Source: Patiria miniata
Lineage: Eukaryota; Echinodermata; Asteroidea; Valvatida; Asterinidae
Direction: 5' to 3'
DNA length: 64,000 nt
Assembly: GCF_015706575.1 (NCBI RefSeq)
Contig: NW_024037072.1
Location: 24,801,162-24,865,161, forward strand
Part shown: one piece after another, positions 63,626 to 64,000 of the stretch
How the letters are laid out: each line of letters begins with the position of its first letter
Numbering within the stretch: position 1 is the first letter of the stretch
Notes under the pieces: generated by a model
The model's database searches: none
Told to the model about the DNA's origin: nothing
What the model saw: the letters and a program-made list of their open reading frames with translations, nothing else
Translations under genes and position numbers: made by a program

Positions 63626-64000
63626 CTGGGGAAAAAAGAAAAATTAAACAAATAAATTAGCATCTGATTGTACTCAAGAATTTTACTCACATCGACTATA
63701 CTTGGATACTAACGATCGTTCGACAAAGATTGTGGTTCGAATAGTAGAATAAATAAGAAATAAGAAAATAAGAAATAGTAAACTGAGGGGGAGTTTCATA
63801 CAATACCAAATATTCATAACATAGGGCTACACTTGTGGCGCAAGCAAAAATTCAAGGATTTTTCATAAATAACGAAAAGATAAAATTAACAGTATTATGT
63901 AATAAATGTCAAAGTCTGATTCCTGATTGAATCGGTAATAAAAGGGGTCAAATATAGGGACAACCTGGTTACAGATGCAAACTACAACGTATAACGTTAA

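Overview
This is animal nuclear DNA. It has spliced genes with GT-AG introns, long introns, tRNA-derived SINE-like pieces and very dense transposon debris. Three host genes are recognisable, all on the minus strand: LYSET/TMEM251 (18.4-18.8 kb), ACBD3 (nine coding exons, 30.8-53.8 kb) and the 3' half of an ABCC transporter resembling the sulfonylurea receptors ABCC8/9 (twelve exons, 55.6 kb to beyond the window). The abundant TACATG microsatellites and the families of large palindromic MITEs fit a marine deuterostome, most likely an echinoderm. That placement is inference and I cannot name a species.

Layout. Positions 1-10.1 kb are nested transposons. A Penelope-like element (PLE) sits between the end of a Mutator-like foldback element and the start of another MITE, and it is flanked by two 505-bp direct copies of the target. 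An intact BEL/Pao LTR retrotransposon (1900-8742) sits inside the PLE reading frame. Just 3' of the PLE coding region (about 9008-9086) is a well-formed hammerhead ribozyme. Positions 10.3-12.9 kb are a short LTR element with nearly identical LTRs; it carries one intact 358-codon ORF related to a Gypsy integrase N-terminus and sits inside a MITE. Positions 13-18 kb are intergenic with MITEs. Positions 18.9-23.7 kb are a pile of nested foldback elements, several with perfect 9-bp target duplications, plus a hAT-type element. Positions 24.9-29.1 kb hold two minisatellites, a structured hairpin with a hammerhead-like core and a palindromic MITE.

Positions 30.8-53.8 kb are ACBD3. Its introns (intron 1 is 11.3 kb) hold more foldback elements, a mariner-type MITE, a LINE remnant, a SINE, a hAT-like element and long runs of TACATG repeat. 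Positions 55.6-64 kb are the ABCC gene, read from the window edge to its stop codon. Exon phases agree through all nine ACBD3 exons (469 codons including stop) and all twelve ABCC exons (450 codons including stop), so the gene models check themselves.

How the genes work. LYSET and ACBD3 both act at the Golgi: LYSET keeps GlcNAc-1-phosphotransferase in place for lysosomal enzyme tagging, and ACBD3 is a giantin/PI4KB-binding scaffold. The ABCC protein is a membrane ATP-binding-cassette protein. Nothing here shows that they are co-regulated. The most unusual content is the PLE locus (ribozyme plus 505-bp target duplication) and the set of foldback elements with 9-10 bp target duplications, two of which contain tRNA-like modules.
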